DNA of 64,000 nt from JANSYL01 sp963921255 (lineage in GTDB: Bacteria > Pseudomonadota > Alphaproteobacteria > Rhodobacterales > Rhodobacteraceae): contig CAWUEW020000001.1 of NCBI GenBank assembly GCA_963921255.3, forward strand, positions 248,001 through 312,000. The letters run 5' to 3'. The notes under the pieces are model-generated. The model was not told the origin of the DNA, did no database searches, and saw only the letters and a program-made list of their open reading frames with translations. The translations under genes were made by a program, and so were the position numbers. Shown here piece after piece: positions 43,440 to 52,255 of this stretch (position 1 is the stretch's first letter; each line of letters begins with the position of its first letter).

Positions 43440-44024
43440 CTGCTGGATCCGCTTTACGCCTTTGTTTTCCTCGGGCTGTTCAGTCCGGGGCCCAATGTCA
43501 TCCTGTTGACAGCCTCTGGCGCACGTTTTGGGTTTCGCCCGACCCTTCCGCATGTCGTGGGCGTCGCTGTCGGGGTCGGCATCACGGCCGGCCTGACCGG
43601 CCTGGGCATCGGGGCGGTGCTGGCCACGCGCCCGGGTTTGGAATTCAGTCTGAAAATCGTGGCCGCCGGGTGGATTGCCTGGATGGCCGTCAAACTGTGG
43701 CGCTCCTCGGCGATAGGCCAGGCCCAGGACACGCGGGACCGCCCATTCACGTTCTTGGAGGCGGTCCTGTTCCAATGGGTGAACCCCAAGATCTGGGCCG
43801 TCGCGCTGGCCGCTGCCTCGGGGTATGCCGCAGGCATCGGCCCATGGGGGGAAGCCCAACGCCTGGCGCTGGCATTTTCGGGCATCAATCTTTTTGTGTG
43901 CCTGTTCTGGAGCTTTGCCGGATCGCTTCTGGCCTTGCTGCTCACGACGGATGCGGCGTGGCGCGTGTTCTCGCGCGGTATGGCGCTGGCCCTGGCCGGG
44001 TCGGCCGTCATGGTCTTTTTATAG
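43440..44024 (+). CDS. LysE/RhtB family exporter, probable CTG start
   Basis: A roughly 194-residue amino-acid-exporter-type membrane protein with six hydrophobic segments and the N-terminal family motif LFSPGPNVILLTASGARFG. No ATG, GTG or TTG start exists near the expected N-terminus. A ribosome-binding site AGGA (43431-43434) precedes two adjacent CTG codons (43440, 43443), giving LLDPLYAF. The only alternatives are GTGs at 43317 and 43320, 90 bp inside the MFS gene, which would add about 41 non-conserved residues. The substrate is unknown. Confidence 0.85.
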   Translation: MLDPLYAFVFLGLFSPGPNVILLTASGARFGFRPTLPHVVGVAVGVGITAGLTGLGIGAVLATRPGLEFSLKIVAAGWIAWMAVKLWRSSAIGQAQDTRDRPFTFLEAVLFQWVNPKIWAVALAAASGYAAGIGPWGEAQRLALAFSGINLFVCLFWSFAGSLLALLLTTDAAWRVFSRGMALALAGSAVMVFL

Positions 44025-44075
44025 TCCACACCCTATATCCAAGGTCTGTTGCCACCCCGCGTTGTGCGTGTCCCG

Positions 44076-45935
44076 ATGTTCCGGTTCTTCGAAAATCTGG
44101 TTGACCCCTATGTGGACTATCCCGAAACGGATCGTCCGCCGCGGCGGCTGTGGGCATTTCTTTGGGACTATTCGCAGCCGTTCAAACGCCTCTACGCGTT
44201 GACGGCGGGGATGTCCGTCATCGTCGCGGCGGTTGAGATTGGACTCATCTGGTACATGGGCCGGGTCGTCGACCTGTTGTCCAGTGGAACACCGGCCGAG
44301 GTTCTGGGCGACCACGGGTTGGAATTGATCCTCGCGGCGGTGTTCGTTCTGACCATCCGCCCGGTGTTGCAGGGCCTGGATGTGGCCCTTTTGAACAACG
44401 GAATTCTGCCGAACTTCGGGGCGCTTGTGCGCTGGCGGGCGCATCGCCGGGTATTGCGCCAATCGGTGGGGTGGTTCGAAAACGACTTTGCCGGCCGGGT
44501 CGCAAATCGGATCATGCAAACCCCGACAAGCGCGGGCGACGCAATTTTCCAAGTGTTTGATGCCATTACATTTTCTTTGGCCTATCTCGTGGGTGCAGCG
44601 GTGCTTCTTCTGGGCGCGGACCCGCGCCTTGCCGTGCCGCTGGTCATCTGGTTTGGGATGTACCTTCTGCTGTTGCGCTGGACGATGGCGCGGGTCGGCC
44701 CTGCATCCAAGAAGGCAGCCGATGCGCGGTCGATGACGACGGGTCGGGTTGTCGACAGCTACACCAACATCCATTCGGTGAAGCTGTTCGCGCATCATGA
44801 CCGCGAAATTGAATACGCCAAGGAAGCCATCGACCACACGCGACGGACCTTCGGGGCGGAGATGCGGATCTACACCACGATGGACATCGTCCAGACGGCG
44901 CTGAACGGTTTCTTGATCGTTGGCGTGGTGGGGTGGGCCGTGTGGCTTTGGTCCCAAGGGGCGGCCAGCGTCGGTGTGGTGGCTGCCGCGACCGCGCTGA
45001 CCCTGCGCCTCAATGCGATGACCGGTTGGATCATGTGGGCGGTCTCGACCTTCTTCCGGTCGCTCGGGGTTGTCGCGGAGGGGATGGAGACCATCACCGA
45101 GCCAATCACGCTGACCGATGCACCGGACGCCAAGCCGTTGGTCTTTGACCGGGGCGAGATCACGCTGGATCAGGTCAGCCATCACTACGGCCGGGGCAGC
45201 GGGGGCTTGGACCGGATCAGCCTGACGTTGCGCCCGGGTGAAAAGGTCGGGCTTGTCGGGCGGTCCGGCGCGGGCAAGTCGACCTTGGTGAAACTCCTTC
45301 TGCGCTTCTATGATCCGGAGAACGGCCAGATCCTGATTGATGGTCAGGACATCACCCACGTCACGCAAGACAGCCTGCGCCACCAGATCGGCATGGTGCA
45401 GCAGGACAGCAGCCTGTTGCACCGGTCAGTGCGCGACAACATCCTCTACGGGCGTCCCGATGCGGGTGAAGCGGCGATGCTGGAAGCCGCGCGTCGGGCC
45501 GAGGCGCATGACTTCATCCTGGACCTCGAAGACCCTGAGGGGCGCGCGGGATACGACGCGCATGTCGGGGAACGCGGCGTGAAATTGTCCGGCGGTCAAC
45601 GGCAGCGCGTGTCGCTTGCGCGTGTGATCCTCAAGGATGCGCCCATCCTTGTGCTGGACGAGGCCACAAGTGCCCTCGACAGTGAGGTCGAGGCCGCGAT
45701 CCAGGACACGCTCTATGGCGTGATGGAGGGCAAGACCGTGATCGCCATCGCGCACCGCTTGTCCACCATCGCCAAGATGGATCGGATCGTCGTGCTGGAT
45801 GATGGGCGCATCGCCGAAGACGGCACCCATGCCGAGCTTTTGGAAAAGGGCGGGCTATATGCCGGGTTCTGGGCCCGCCAATCCGGCGGCTTCATCGGAA
45901 CCGAAGACGACGCGCAATTGGGGGCGGCTGAGTGA
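44076..45935 (+). CDS. ABC exporter half-transporter (membrane domain fused to ATPase), first of a pair
   Basis: A 619-residue half-transporter. The N-terminal half has six hydrophobic helices; the C-terminal half has Walker A GRSGAGKST, signature LSGGQRQR, Walker B LVLDEATSALDSE and the H-loop IAHRLST. All catalytic residues are present. It overlaps the next ABC gene by 4 nt (GTGA), and both end in a similar C-terminal sequence (ARQSGGFIG). They are likely to form a heterodimeric exporter with unknown cargo. The ATG at 44076 is preferred to an upstream TTG. Confidence 0.92.
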   Translation: MFRFFENLVDPYVDYPETDRPPRRLWAFLWDYSQPFKRLYALTAGMSVIVAAVEIGLIWYMGRVVDLLSSGTPAEVLGDHGLELILAAVFVLTIRPVLQGLDVALLNNGILPNFGALVRWRAHRRVLRQSVGWFENDFAGRVANRIMQTPTSAGDAIFQVFDAITFSLAYLVGAAVLLLGADPRLAVPLVIWFGMYLLLLRWTMARVGPASKKAADARSMTTGRVVDSYTNIHSVKLFAHHDREIEYAKEAIDHTRRTFGAEMRIYTTMDIVQTALNGFLIVGVVGWAVWLWSQGAASVGVVAAATALTLRLNAMTGWIMWAVSTFFRSLGVVAEGMETITEPITLTDAPDAKPLVFDRGEITLDQVSHHYGRGSGGLDRISLTLRPGEKVGLVGRSGAGKSTLVKLLLRFYDPENGQILIDGQDITHVTQDSLRHQIGMVQQDSSLLHRSVRDNILYGRPDAGEAAMLEAARRAEAHDFILDLEDPEGRAGYDAHVGERGVKLSGGQRQRVSLARVILKDAPILVLDEATSALDSEVEAAIQDTLYGVMEGKTVIAIAHRLSTIAKMDRIVVLDDGRIAEDGTHAELLEKGGLYAGFWARQSGGFIGTEDDAQLGAAE

Positions 45936-47791
45936 ACAAAATAATGGCCGCCTACCGGTATCTCGGCGATCTGATCGACGGGTTTGCCCCGGCCGATGGT
46001 CCGCCGCCAACAACGCTTTGGGCGTTCGTGCGCTGGTGTTTGTCCGGCGCATGGCCGGTGATCATTCTTGCGGGGTTCATGTCGGGTCTTGCCGGGATGA
46101 TGGAGGTCGGCTCGGCCTATCTGCTTGGTGTCGTGATCGACAGCGCGGTCACGGCCACGGACCCGACGACCTATTTCGCCGACAGCGTGGTTCTCGTCCT
46201 CGTCTATGTCGGATTCTACTTGTTGATCCGGCCCCTGTTCTTTGGCCTGTCGGCGGCATTCAACGGGATCGTCCTTCCCCCGAACCTTGCGCCGCTGGTC
46301 CAAAGTCGGTTGCATCGCTGGTCGCTTGGCCAGGATGTCACCTTCTTCGACAATGATTCCGCAGGCCGCATCGCGCAAAAGCAGACCCAGACCGCCACCG
46401 CGCTGGTCAATGTCGTGTCCGAGGTTATCAATGCCGTGACCTTTGCCCTGGCCACGCTGGTCGGGGCGTTGGCCATGCTGGCGGTCATTGATTGGCGCAT
46501 CGCGGCCTGTCTGGTCGTGTGGCTGGTGATCTACTTCTCGCTGATGAACTGGTACCTGCCGCGTATCCGCAAACGCTCGAAAGATCGTGCGGCAGCGCGG
46601 GCCAATGTGACGGGCCAGATCGTCGATACCATCACAAACGTGAAAACGGTCAAGCTGTTCGGACACTCGGCATTCGAGGATCAGGCTGCCCTCGAGGCGA
46701 TGCGCGGCTATCGCGAAAAGGCGCTGCACTTCGGGTTCCTGTCGACCAGCTTCCGCTTCGTACTGATGGCGACGGCGGGGGCCTTGCCCGTGATCCTGGT
46801 CTTGGCCTCGATCCTGCTGTGGCGGGCCGGATCCGTGACGCCGGGCGAGATTGCTGCCACCGGCGCGCTCGCCATGCGCATTGCGCAGATGACCGGGTGG
46901 GTCAGCTTCACCCTGATGGCGATCTTTTCGAATGTCGGTGAAGTCGAAGACGGCATGCGCACCCTGACCCCGCCGCATCAATTGACCGACAAACCAAACG
47001 CACAGGTGATGGATCGCGCCCAGGGGCAGATCCGGTTTGACCATGTCAGCTTTGCCTATGGTCGTCAGATTGGCGGGGTCGAAGACATCGACCTGACCGT
47101 CGCGCCCGGCGAAAAGCTTGGGATTGTCGGGGCATCGGGCGCCGGAAAGTCCACGCTGGTGTCGCTTCTTTTGCGGCTCTACGACACCGAAGCGGGTCGC
47201 GTGACGCTGGACGGCATTGATGTCCGCGATGTCACGCAGGACAGCCTGCGCCATCAGATCGCGATGGTCACGCAGGAGACCGCGATGTTCAATCGGTCGG
47301 CCTTCGATAACATCCACTACGGCCGGCCCGATGCGACCAAGGACGAGGTGATTGCCGCCGCAAAGCGGGCCGAAGCGCATGACTTCATTCTCGACCTCAA
47401 GGATCATCGCGACCGGGCGGGCTACGAGGCATTCTTGGGCGAACGTGGTGTGAAACTCTCTGGTGGTCAGCGCCAGCGGATCGCGCTGGCGCGGGCCTTT
47501 TTGAAGGACGCGCCCGTTTTGGTGCTGGACGAGGCGACCAGCGCGCTCGACAGCGAGGTCGAGGCCGCCATCCAAGACACGCTGTCCGACGTGATGGAGG
47601 GCAAGACCGTGATCGCAATTGCCCACCGGTTGTCGACCTTGTCCGCGCTGGACCGGATCATCGTGTTGGACCAAGGCCGGATCGTTGAGGACGGGACCCA
47701 CGCGCAGCTCCTGGCGCAAAATGGCCTTTATGCGCGCTACTGGTCGCGGCAATCGGGCGGCTTCATTGGGGTACAGGACGCCGCGGAATAG
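45932..47791 (+). CDS. ABC exporter half-transporter, second of a pair
   Basis: A 619-residue paralogue of the upstream half-transporter. It has six membrane segments, Walker A GASGAGKST, signature LSGGQRQR, Walker B LVLDEATSALDSE and H-loop IAHRLST. Both nucleotide-binding domains keep the catalytic glutamate, unlike many heterodimeric exporters with one degenerate site. The start GTG at 45932 overlaps the previous stop; an ATG 12 bp further (45944) is an alternative. Cargo cannot be predicted. Confidence 0.92.
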   Translation: MNKIMAAYRYLGDLIDGFAPADGPPPTTLWAFVRWCLSGAWPVIILAGFMSGLAGMMEVGSAYLLGVVIDSAVTATDPTTYFADSVVLVLVYVGFYLLIRPLFFGLSAAFNGIVLPPNLAPLVQSRLHRWSLGQDVTFFDNDSAGRIAQKQTQTATALVNVVSEVINAVTFALATLVGALAMLAVIDWRIAACLVVWLVIYFSLMNWYLPRIRKRSKDRAAARANVTGQIVDTITNVKTVKLFGHSAFEDQAALEAMRGYREKALHFGFLSTSFRFVLMATAGALPVILVLASILLWRAGSVTPGEIAATGALAMRIAQMTGWVSFTLMAIFSNVGEVEDGMRTLTPPHQLTDKPNAQVMDRAQGQIRFDHVSFAYGRQIGGVEDIDLTVAPGEKLGIVGASGAGKSTLVSLLLRLYDTEAGRVTLDGIDVRDVTQDSLRHQIAMVTQETAMFNRSAFDNIHYGRPDATKDEVIAAAKRAEAHDFILDLKDHRDRAGYEAFLGERGVKLSGGQRQRIALARAFLKDAPVLVLDEATSALDSEVEAAIQDTLSDVMEGKTVIAIAHRLSTLSALDRIIVLDQGRIVEDGTHAQLLAQNGLYARYWSRQSGGFIGVQDAAE

Positions 47792-47848
47792 GCCGCGTCA
47801 CAACCAAACCCCTTGCTGTGGGTGACGAAAACCGCCCATATCGCGACC

Positions 47849-48271
47849 ATGGATCTAGAGACGATTTCTGCCGATGCCTTTGGCCGGTCGCTGCGCGGGG
47901 TTGGGATCAACCTTTTGACTCGGGATGTGCGGGGGCTGGTTGCGTTTCTGGTGGAGGTGTTTGGCCTGACGGCGCACCGGGTCTCGGATGACTTTGCGAT
48001 CATTCAGGCGGGCGAGGCCCTGATGCAAATCCACGCCGATGGAACCTATCGCGCCCACCCATTGCCTCAACTGATGCCCGAGAATCCGCCACGTGGCGGC
48101 GGCCTGCAGCTGTATCTGTTCGACGTTGATCCGGATGCGGCGGTTGCCCGGGCAGAAGCCGCCGGTCACGTCGTCTTGGAAGCCGCCGTAGACAAGCCCC
48201 ATGGGCTGCGCGAGGCGACGATCCTAAGCCCCAAAGGCTACGCTTTCAGTCCGGCTGTGCATGCCGACTGA
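47849..48271 (+). CDS. VOC (glyoxalase/bleomycin-resistance fold) family protein
   Basis: A 140-residue single-domain protein with the VOC beta-alpha-beta pattern (GVGINLLTRDVRGLVAFLVEVFGL, then LQLYLFDVDPDAAVARAEAAGHVVLE). Whether it is an enzyme or a binding protein cannot be decided. I choose the ATG at 47849, which puts the start 57 bp after the ABC gene; an upstream TTG is unlikely. It overlaps the methyltransferase gene by 11 bp. Confidence 0.85.
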   Translation: MDLETISADAFGRSLRGVGINLLTRDVRGLVAFLVEVFGLTAHRVSDDFAIIQAGEALMQIHADGTYRAHPLPQLMPENPPRGGGLQLYLFDVDPDAAVARAEAAGHVVLEAAVDKPHGLREATILSPKGYAFSPAVHAD

Positions 48272-49499
48272 GACTGACACCGTAACGATCGACCGATTGG
48301 GCCATCGCGGCGACGGCATCGCGGCGGGCCCGATCTATGCTCCGCTCACCCTGCCCGGTGAGGTGGTGCGCGGTCAGGTCGAAGACGGGCAGTTGACCGA
48401 TCCCAAGATCGTCACACCCTCCGCCGATCGGGTCACCGCGCCGTGCCCGCACTATCGGCGCTGCGGCGGGTGCCAGGTTCAGCATGCTTCGGACGCGTTC
48501 GTCGCGCGTTGGAAATCCGACGTGATCGAAACGGCCCTCGCCCCCTATGGCATCGCAGCACCGACGCGGCCCATCGCGACGTCTCCGGCGCAATCGCGGC
48601 GGCGCGCTGTGTTTTCGGGGCGGCGCAGCAAGAAAGGGGCCATCGTCGGATTTCATGCGCGCCGGTCCGATGTCATCGTGCCTTTGGAGGTCTGCGAGGT
48701 TGTCGATCCGGCGCTCTTGGCCTGTCTCGCCGATCTGGGCGATATCACGCGGCTTGGTGGGTCACGCAGCGCAACCCTGTCATTCGCACTGACGCTGACG
48801 GAAACCGGTGTCGACTGTCAGGTTCGTGGCGGCAAGCCCTTGGACGCGGCCCTGCGCCAAGCCCTGCCGATGTTCCGCCGCCGGTTTCAAAGGCTGACCT
48901 GGGAGGATGAACCGGTGTTCACCGACAGTCCGCCCCGATTGACTTTTGGCACGGCGACGGTGTCACCGCCCCCGGGTGCGTTCCTGCAAGCCACGGCAGA
49001 GGGTGAAGCCGCCCTCACAGCCGCGGTCGCCGAGGCCGTGGGCGACGCCGGGCGTGTCGTCGACCTGTTCGCCGGCTGTGGCACGTTCAGTTTGCCTCTG
49101 GCGCAGACGGCTGCGGTGCACGCGGTCGAAGGGGCGGATGATTTGCTCCGGGCGCTGGACCGGGCGGTGCGCCATGCACGCGGGTTGAAAGCCGTCACCA
49201 CTGAAACGCGCGATCTGTTCCGCCGGCCCCTGGAGCCAGACGTGCTGGCGAAATTCGACGCGGTCGTGATCGACCCGCCCCGCGCGGGGGCAGAGGCACA
49301 GACACAGAACCTCGCGGTGGCGCAGGTGCCGCGGATTGCCATGGTCTCGTGCAACCCGACGACATTTGCACGCGATGCGGCCCTGCTCATCGAGGCCGGG
49401 TATCGCCTGAATTGGGTGCAACCGGTTGATCAGTTTCGATGGAGCGCGCATGTCGAACTTGCCGCCAGCCTGACTTTGCCCCATCTCACAGGCGAGTAG
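48261..49499 (+). CDS. TrmA/RumA-family 5-methyluridine methyltransferase
   Basis: SAM-dependent RNA methyltransferase of the RlmC/RlmD/TrmA family, modifying a uridine to m5U in rRNA or tRNA. The 412-residue protein opens with a TRAM-like domain. Its [4Fe-4S] ligands are C62, C68, C71 and C145, SAM-binding lies in VVDLFAGCGTFSLPLA, and the catalytic cysteine is in VSCNPTTFARD. The rRNA or tRNA target is not determinable. It overlaps the VOC gene by 11 bp and precedes the ion channel gene by 10 bp. Confidence 0.92.
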   Translation: MPTETDTVTIDRLGHRGDGIAAGPIYAPLTLPGEVVRGQVEDGQLTDPKIVTPSADRVTAPCPHYRRCGGCQVQHASDAFVARWKSDVIETALAPYGIAAPTRPIATSPAQSRRRAVFSGRRSKKGAIVGFHARRSDVIVPLEVCEVVDPALLACLADLGDITRLGGSRSATLSFALTLTETGVDCQVRGGKPLDAALRQALPMFRRRFQRLTWEDEPVFTDSPPRLTFGTATVSPPPGAFLQATAEGEAALTAAVAEAVGDAGRVVDLFAGCGTFSLPLAQTAAVHAVEGADDLLRALDRAVRHARGLKAVTTETRDLFRRPLEPDVLAKFDAVVIDPPRAGAEAQTQNLAVAQVPRIAMVSCNPTTFARDAALLIEAGYRLNWVQPVDQFRWSAHVELAASLTLPHLTGE

Positions 49500-49509
49500 A
49501 GGGAAGCCC

Positions 49510-50304
49510 ATGTCCGACGCAAACGCCCCCCAACCCGGTCTTCGCGCCCGCATTGGTGACTGGATCGAAAGCGCCCCGGTCCGCAACGCGATCATCGCCG
49601 TCATCGTTTTCAACGCGATCATTCTTGGTATGGAAACCTCGCCCAATATCATGGGCAGCGTTGGACCCCTGATCGTCGCCCTGGACAGGGTTTGCCTGGC
49701 GATCTTCGTTGTCGAAATCGCGCTGAAACTGTTTGCTTTCGGGCCACGGTTCTTCCGTTCGGGCTGGAACGTGTTCGACTTCCTGATTGTCGGGATCGCG
49801 CTTGTCCCCGCGGCCCAAGGTCTTTCGGTGCTGCGCGCGCTGCGCATTCTGCGTGTTCTGCGCGTTGTCAGTGCTGCGCCGCGTCTGCGCCGGGTGGTTG
49901 AAGGGTTCGTCACCGCCCTTCCCGGGATGGGCAGTGTCTTCCTGCTAATGGCGATCATCTTCTACATCGGCGCCGTGATCGCCACAAAGCTGTTCGCAGG
50001 CAGCTTCCCCGAATGGTTCGGGTCCATTGGTGCATCGCTTTATACGCTGTTCCAGATCATGACGTTGGAAAGCTGGTCGATGGGCATCGTCCGACCGGTG
50101 CTCGAAGTCTATCCCTACGCGTGGCTTTTCTTCGTGCCGTTCATCATGATGACCACCTTCGCCGTGGTGAACCTTCTGGTGGGTCTGATCGTCAACTCGA
50201 TGCAAGATGCCCATTCGGAAGAAAGCAACGCCGCCACCGATGCCTATCGCGACGAAGTGCTCGAACGGCTGCGCAAAATCGAAGAGCGGCTGGACAAGTC
50301 CTAG
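49510..50304 (+). CDS. Bacterial voltage-gated sodium channel (NavBac type)
   Basis: A 264-residue six-helix channel subunit that should assemble as a tetramer in the inner membrane. The S4 voltage sensor has arginines every third position (R109, R112, R115, R118). The selectivity filter is TLESWSM at residues 185-191, the classic NavBac sequence. A C-terminal acidic and coiled-coil-like tail (residues 232-264) is present. The stop codon shares CTAG (50301-50304) with the convergent dxs gene. In marine and alkaliphilic bacteria such channels support motility and sodium homeostasis. Confidence 0.94.
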   Translation: MSDANAPQPGLRARIGDWIESAPVRNAIIAVIVFNAIILGMETSPNIMGSVGPLIVALDRVCLAIFVVEIALKLFAFGPRFFRSGWNVFDFLIVGIALVPAAQGLSVLRALRILRVLRVVSAAPRLRRVVEGFVTALPGMGSVFLLMAIIFYIGAVIATKLFAGSFPEWFGSIGASLYTLFQIMTLESWSMGIVRPVLEVYPYAWLFFVPFIMMTTFAVVNLLVGLIVNSMQDAHSEESNAATDAYRDEVLERLRKIEERLDKS

Positions 50305-52220
50305 GCGCGCTTGCTGAGCACCTCGATCCCAAGCGTTTCCAGAACCTTCACCTCGATATCCGACGCGTTCATGCCCGCGACGGCGTACATGTCGGCGGGG
50401 CTCGCCTGATCGATGAAGATGTCAGGCAGGACCATCGAGCGGTACTTCAACCCGGTATCGAAAACCCCCTCCTCGGCCAAAAGCTGTGCGACATGGCTGC
50501 CAAAGCCGCCCACCGCCCCCTCTTCCAGCGTGATGAGCGCCTCGTGGTGCCGGGCGAGTTGCAGGATCAGGTCGCGATCCAGCGGCTTGGCGAACCGGGC
50601 ATCGGCGATGGTTGGCGTCACGCCCTTCAACGCCAAAGCCTCCGCCGCCTCGTTCACCTCTTTCAGCCGGGCGCCAAAGTTCAGGATGGCCACGCGATTG
50701 CCTTCGGACACGATCCGGCCTTTTCCGATCTCCAGCACTTGGCCCCGCTCGGGCATCTCGACCCCAACGCCTTCGCCCCGGGGGAAGCGGAAGGCCGACG
50801 GGCGGTCGCCAATGTCCAGCGCGGTGCGCACCATATGCACGAGTTCGGCCTCGTCCGAGGCGGCCATCACGACGAAATCCGGCAAGTTCGCCAAATAGGC
50901 GATGTCAAAGCTGCCCGCATGGGTTGCCCCATCCGCCCCAACCAGCCCCGCGCGATCAATCGCGAAGCGCACTGGTAGGCGCTGAATGGCAACGTCGTGC
51001 ACCACTTGGTCATACCCGCGCTGCAGGAACGTCGAATAGAGCGCGCAGACGGGTTTCAGCCCACCCGCGGCCATTCCGGCGGCGAATGTCACAGCGTGTT
51101 GTTCCGCAATCCCCACGTCAAAGCACCGGTCGGGGAACCGTTCGGCAAACAGATCCAATCCCGTGCCGTCGGGCATTGCGGCGGTGACGGCCGTGATCTT
51201 CGGGTCGTCCTCCGCCTCGCGGATCAGGCTTTTTGCAAATACCTTGGTGTAGGACGGGGCATTGGACGGGGCCTTTTTCTGCTCGCCCGTCGCAATGTCG
51301 AACTTGGCGGTGGCGTGGCCCCGGTCCGGGCGATGCTCGGCATAGCCTTTGCCCTTCTTGGTGATCGCATGGATCAGGATCGGCCCGTCCGCCCGTGCTT
51401 TGACGGTGCGCAAGACGCCCAGAAGTTGCTCCATGTCATGCCCGTCGATAGGGCCGACATATGAAAACCCAAGCTCTTCAAACAGCGTCCCGCCAACGGT
51501 GGCCGACTTCAACAATTCCTTGGCGCGGCGCGCCCCTTCCTGGAAGGGTTCGGGCAAAAGCGAGACCGCCCCTTTGGCCGCCGCCTTCAATTCCTGGAAC
51601 GGGGCCCCGGCATAAAGCCGCGACAGGTAGGACGACATGGCCCCGGTGGGCGGCGCAATCGACATCTCGTTGTCGTTCAGAATGACGATCAGGCGTTTGC
51701 CGAGGTGCCCGGCGTTGTTCATGGCCTCATAGGCCATGCCCGCGCTGAGCGCGCCGTCCCCGATCACGGCAATTGCATCGCCGTGCCCGGTATCGCAATC
51801 GCCACCCAGATCGCGCGCCACGGCAAACCCAAGCGCCGCCGAAATACTGGTCGAGCTGTGCGCCGCGCCAAACGGGTCGTACGGGCTTTCACTGCGCTTG
51901 GTGAACCCGCTCAACCAATCCTTTTGGCGGATCGTCAGCATCTGGTCGCGGCGCGCGGTCAGGATCTTGTGGGGATAGCACTGGTGGCTGACGTCCCAGA
52001 TCAGCTTGTCGCGCGGCGTATCAAAGACCGCATGCAAGGCGACCGTCATTTCGACCACGCCAAGCCCGGCCCCGAAATGCCCGCCGGTGTGGCTGACCGT
52101 CCAGATCATCTCGGCCCGGACTTCGTGGGCCAATGCCTCCAACTCGCCGTCGCTCAGGTGCTTGAGGTCGGCGGGCGCATGGATGCGATCAAGAACGGGT
52201 GTGGTCGGGCGGTCGGTCAT
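50301..52220 (-). CDS. dxs: 1-deoxy-D-xylulose-5-phosphate synthase
   Basis: Thiamine-diphosphate enzyme that condenses pyruvate and glyceraldehyde 3-phosphate, the first step of the MEP isoprenoid pathway. The 639-residue protein has HTGGHFGAGLGVVEMT, the TPP/Mg2+ block VIGDGALSAGMAYEAMNNAG and the transketolase block KITAVTAAMPDGTGLD. It is the last gene of the petP-petR-hdaH-xseB-ispA-dxs run, 35 bp after ispA. It feeds carotenoid and bacteriochlorophyll synthesis encoded at the other end of the window. Confidence 0.97.
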   Translation of the reverse strand: MTDRPTTPVLDRIHAPADLKHLSDGELEALAHEVRAEMIWTVSHTGGHFGAGLGVVEMTVALHAVFDTPRDKLIWDVSHQCYPHKILTARRDQMLTIRQKDWLSGFTKRSESPYDPFGAAHSSTSISAALGFAVARDLGGDCDTGHGDAIAVIGDGALSAGMAYEAMNNAGHLGKRLIVILNDNEMSIAPPTGAMSSYLSRLYAGAPFQELKAAAKGAVSLLPEPFQEGARRAKELLKSATVGGTLFEELGFSYVGPIDGHDMEQLLGVLRTVKARADGPILIHAITKKGKGYAEHRPDRGHATAKFDIATGEQKKAPSNAPSYTKVFAKSLIREAEDDPKITAVTAAMPDGTGLDLFAERFPDRCFDVGIAEQHAVTFAAGMAAGGLKPVCALYSTFLQRGYDQVVHDVAIQRLPVRFAIDRAGLVGADGATHAGSFDIAYLANLPDFVVMAASDEAELVHMVRTALDIGDRPSAFRFPRGEGVGVEMPERGQVLEIGKGRIVSEGNRVAILNFGARLKEVNEAAEALALKGVTPTIADARFAKPLDRDLILQLARHHEALITLEEGAVGGFGSHVAQLLAEEGVFDTGLKYRSMVLPDIFIDQASPADMYAVAGMNASDIEVKVLETLGIEVLSKRA

Positions 52221-52255
52221 GGAGCGTCGCTTTAACCTATCGAAGGGCGGAGAGT

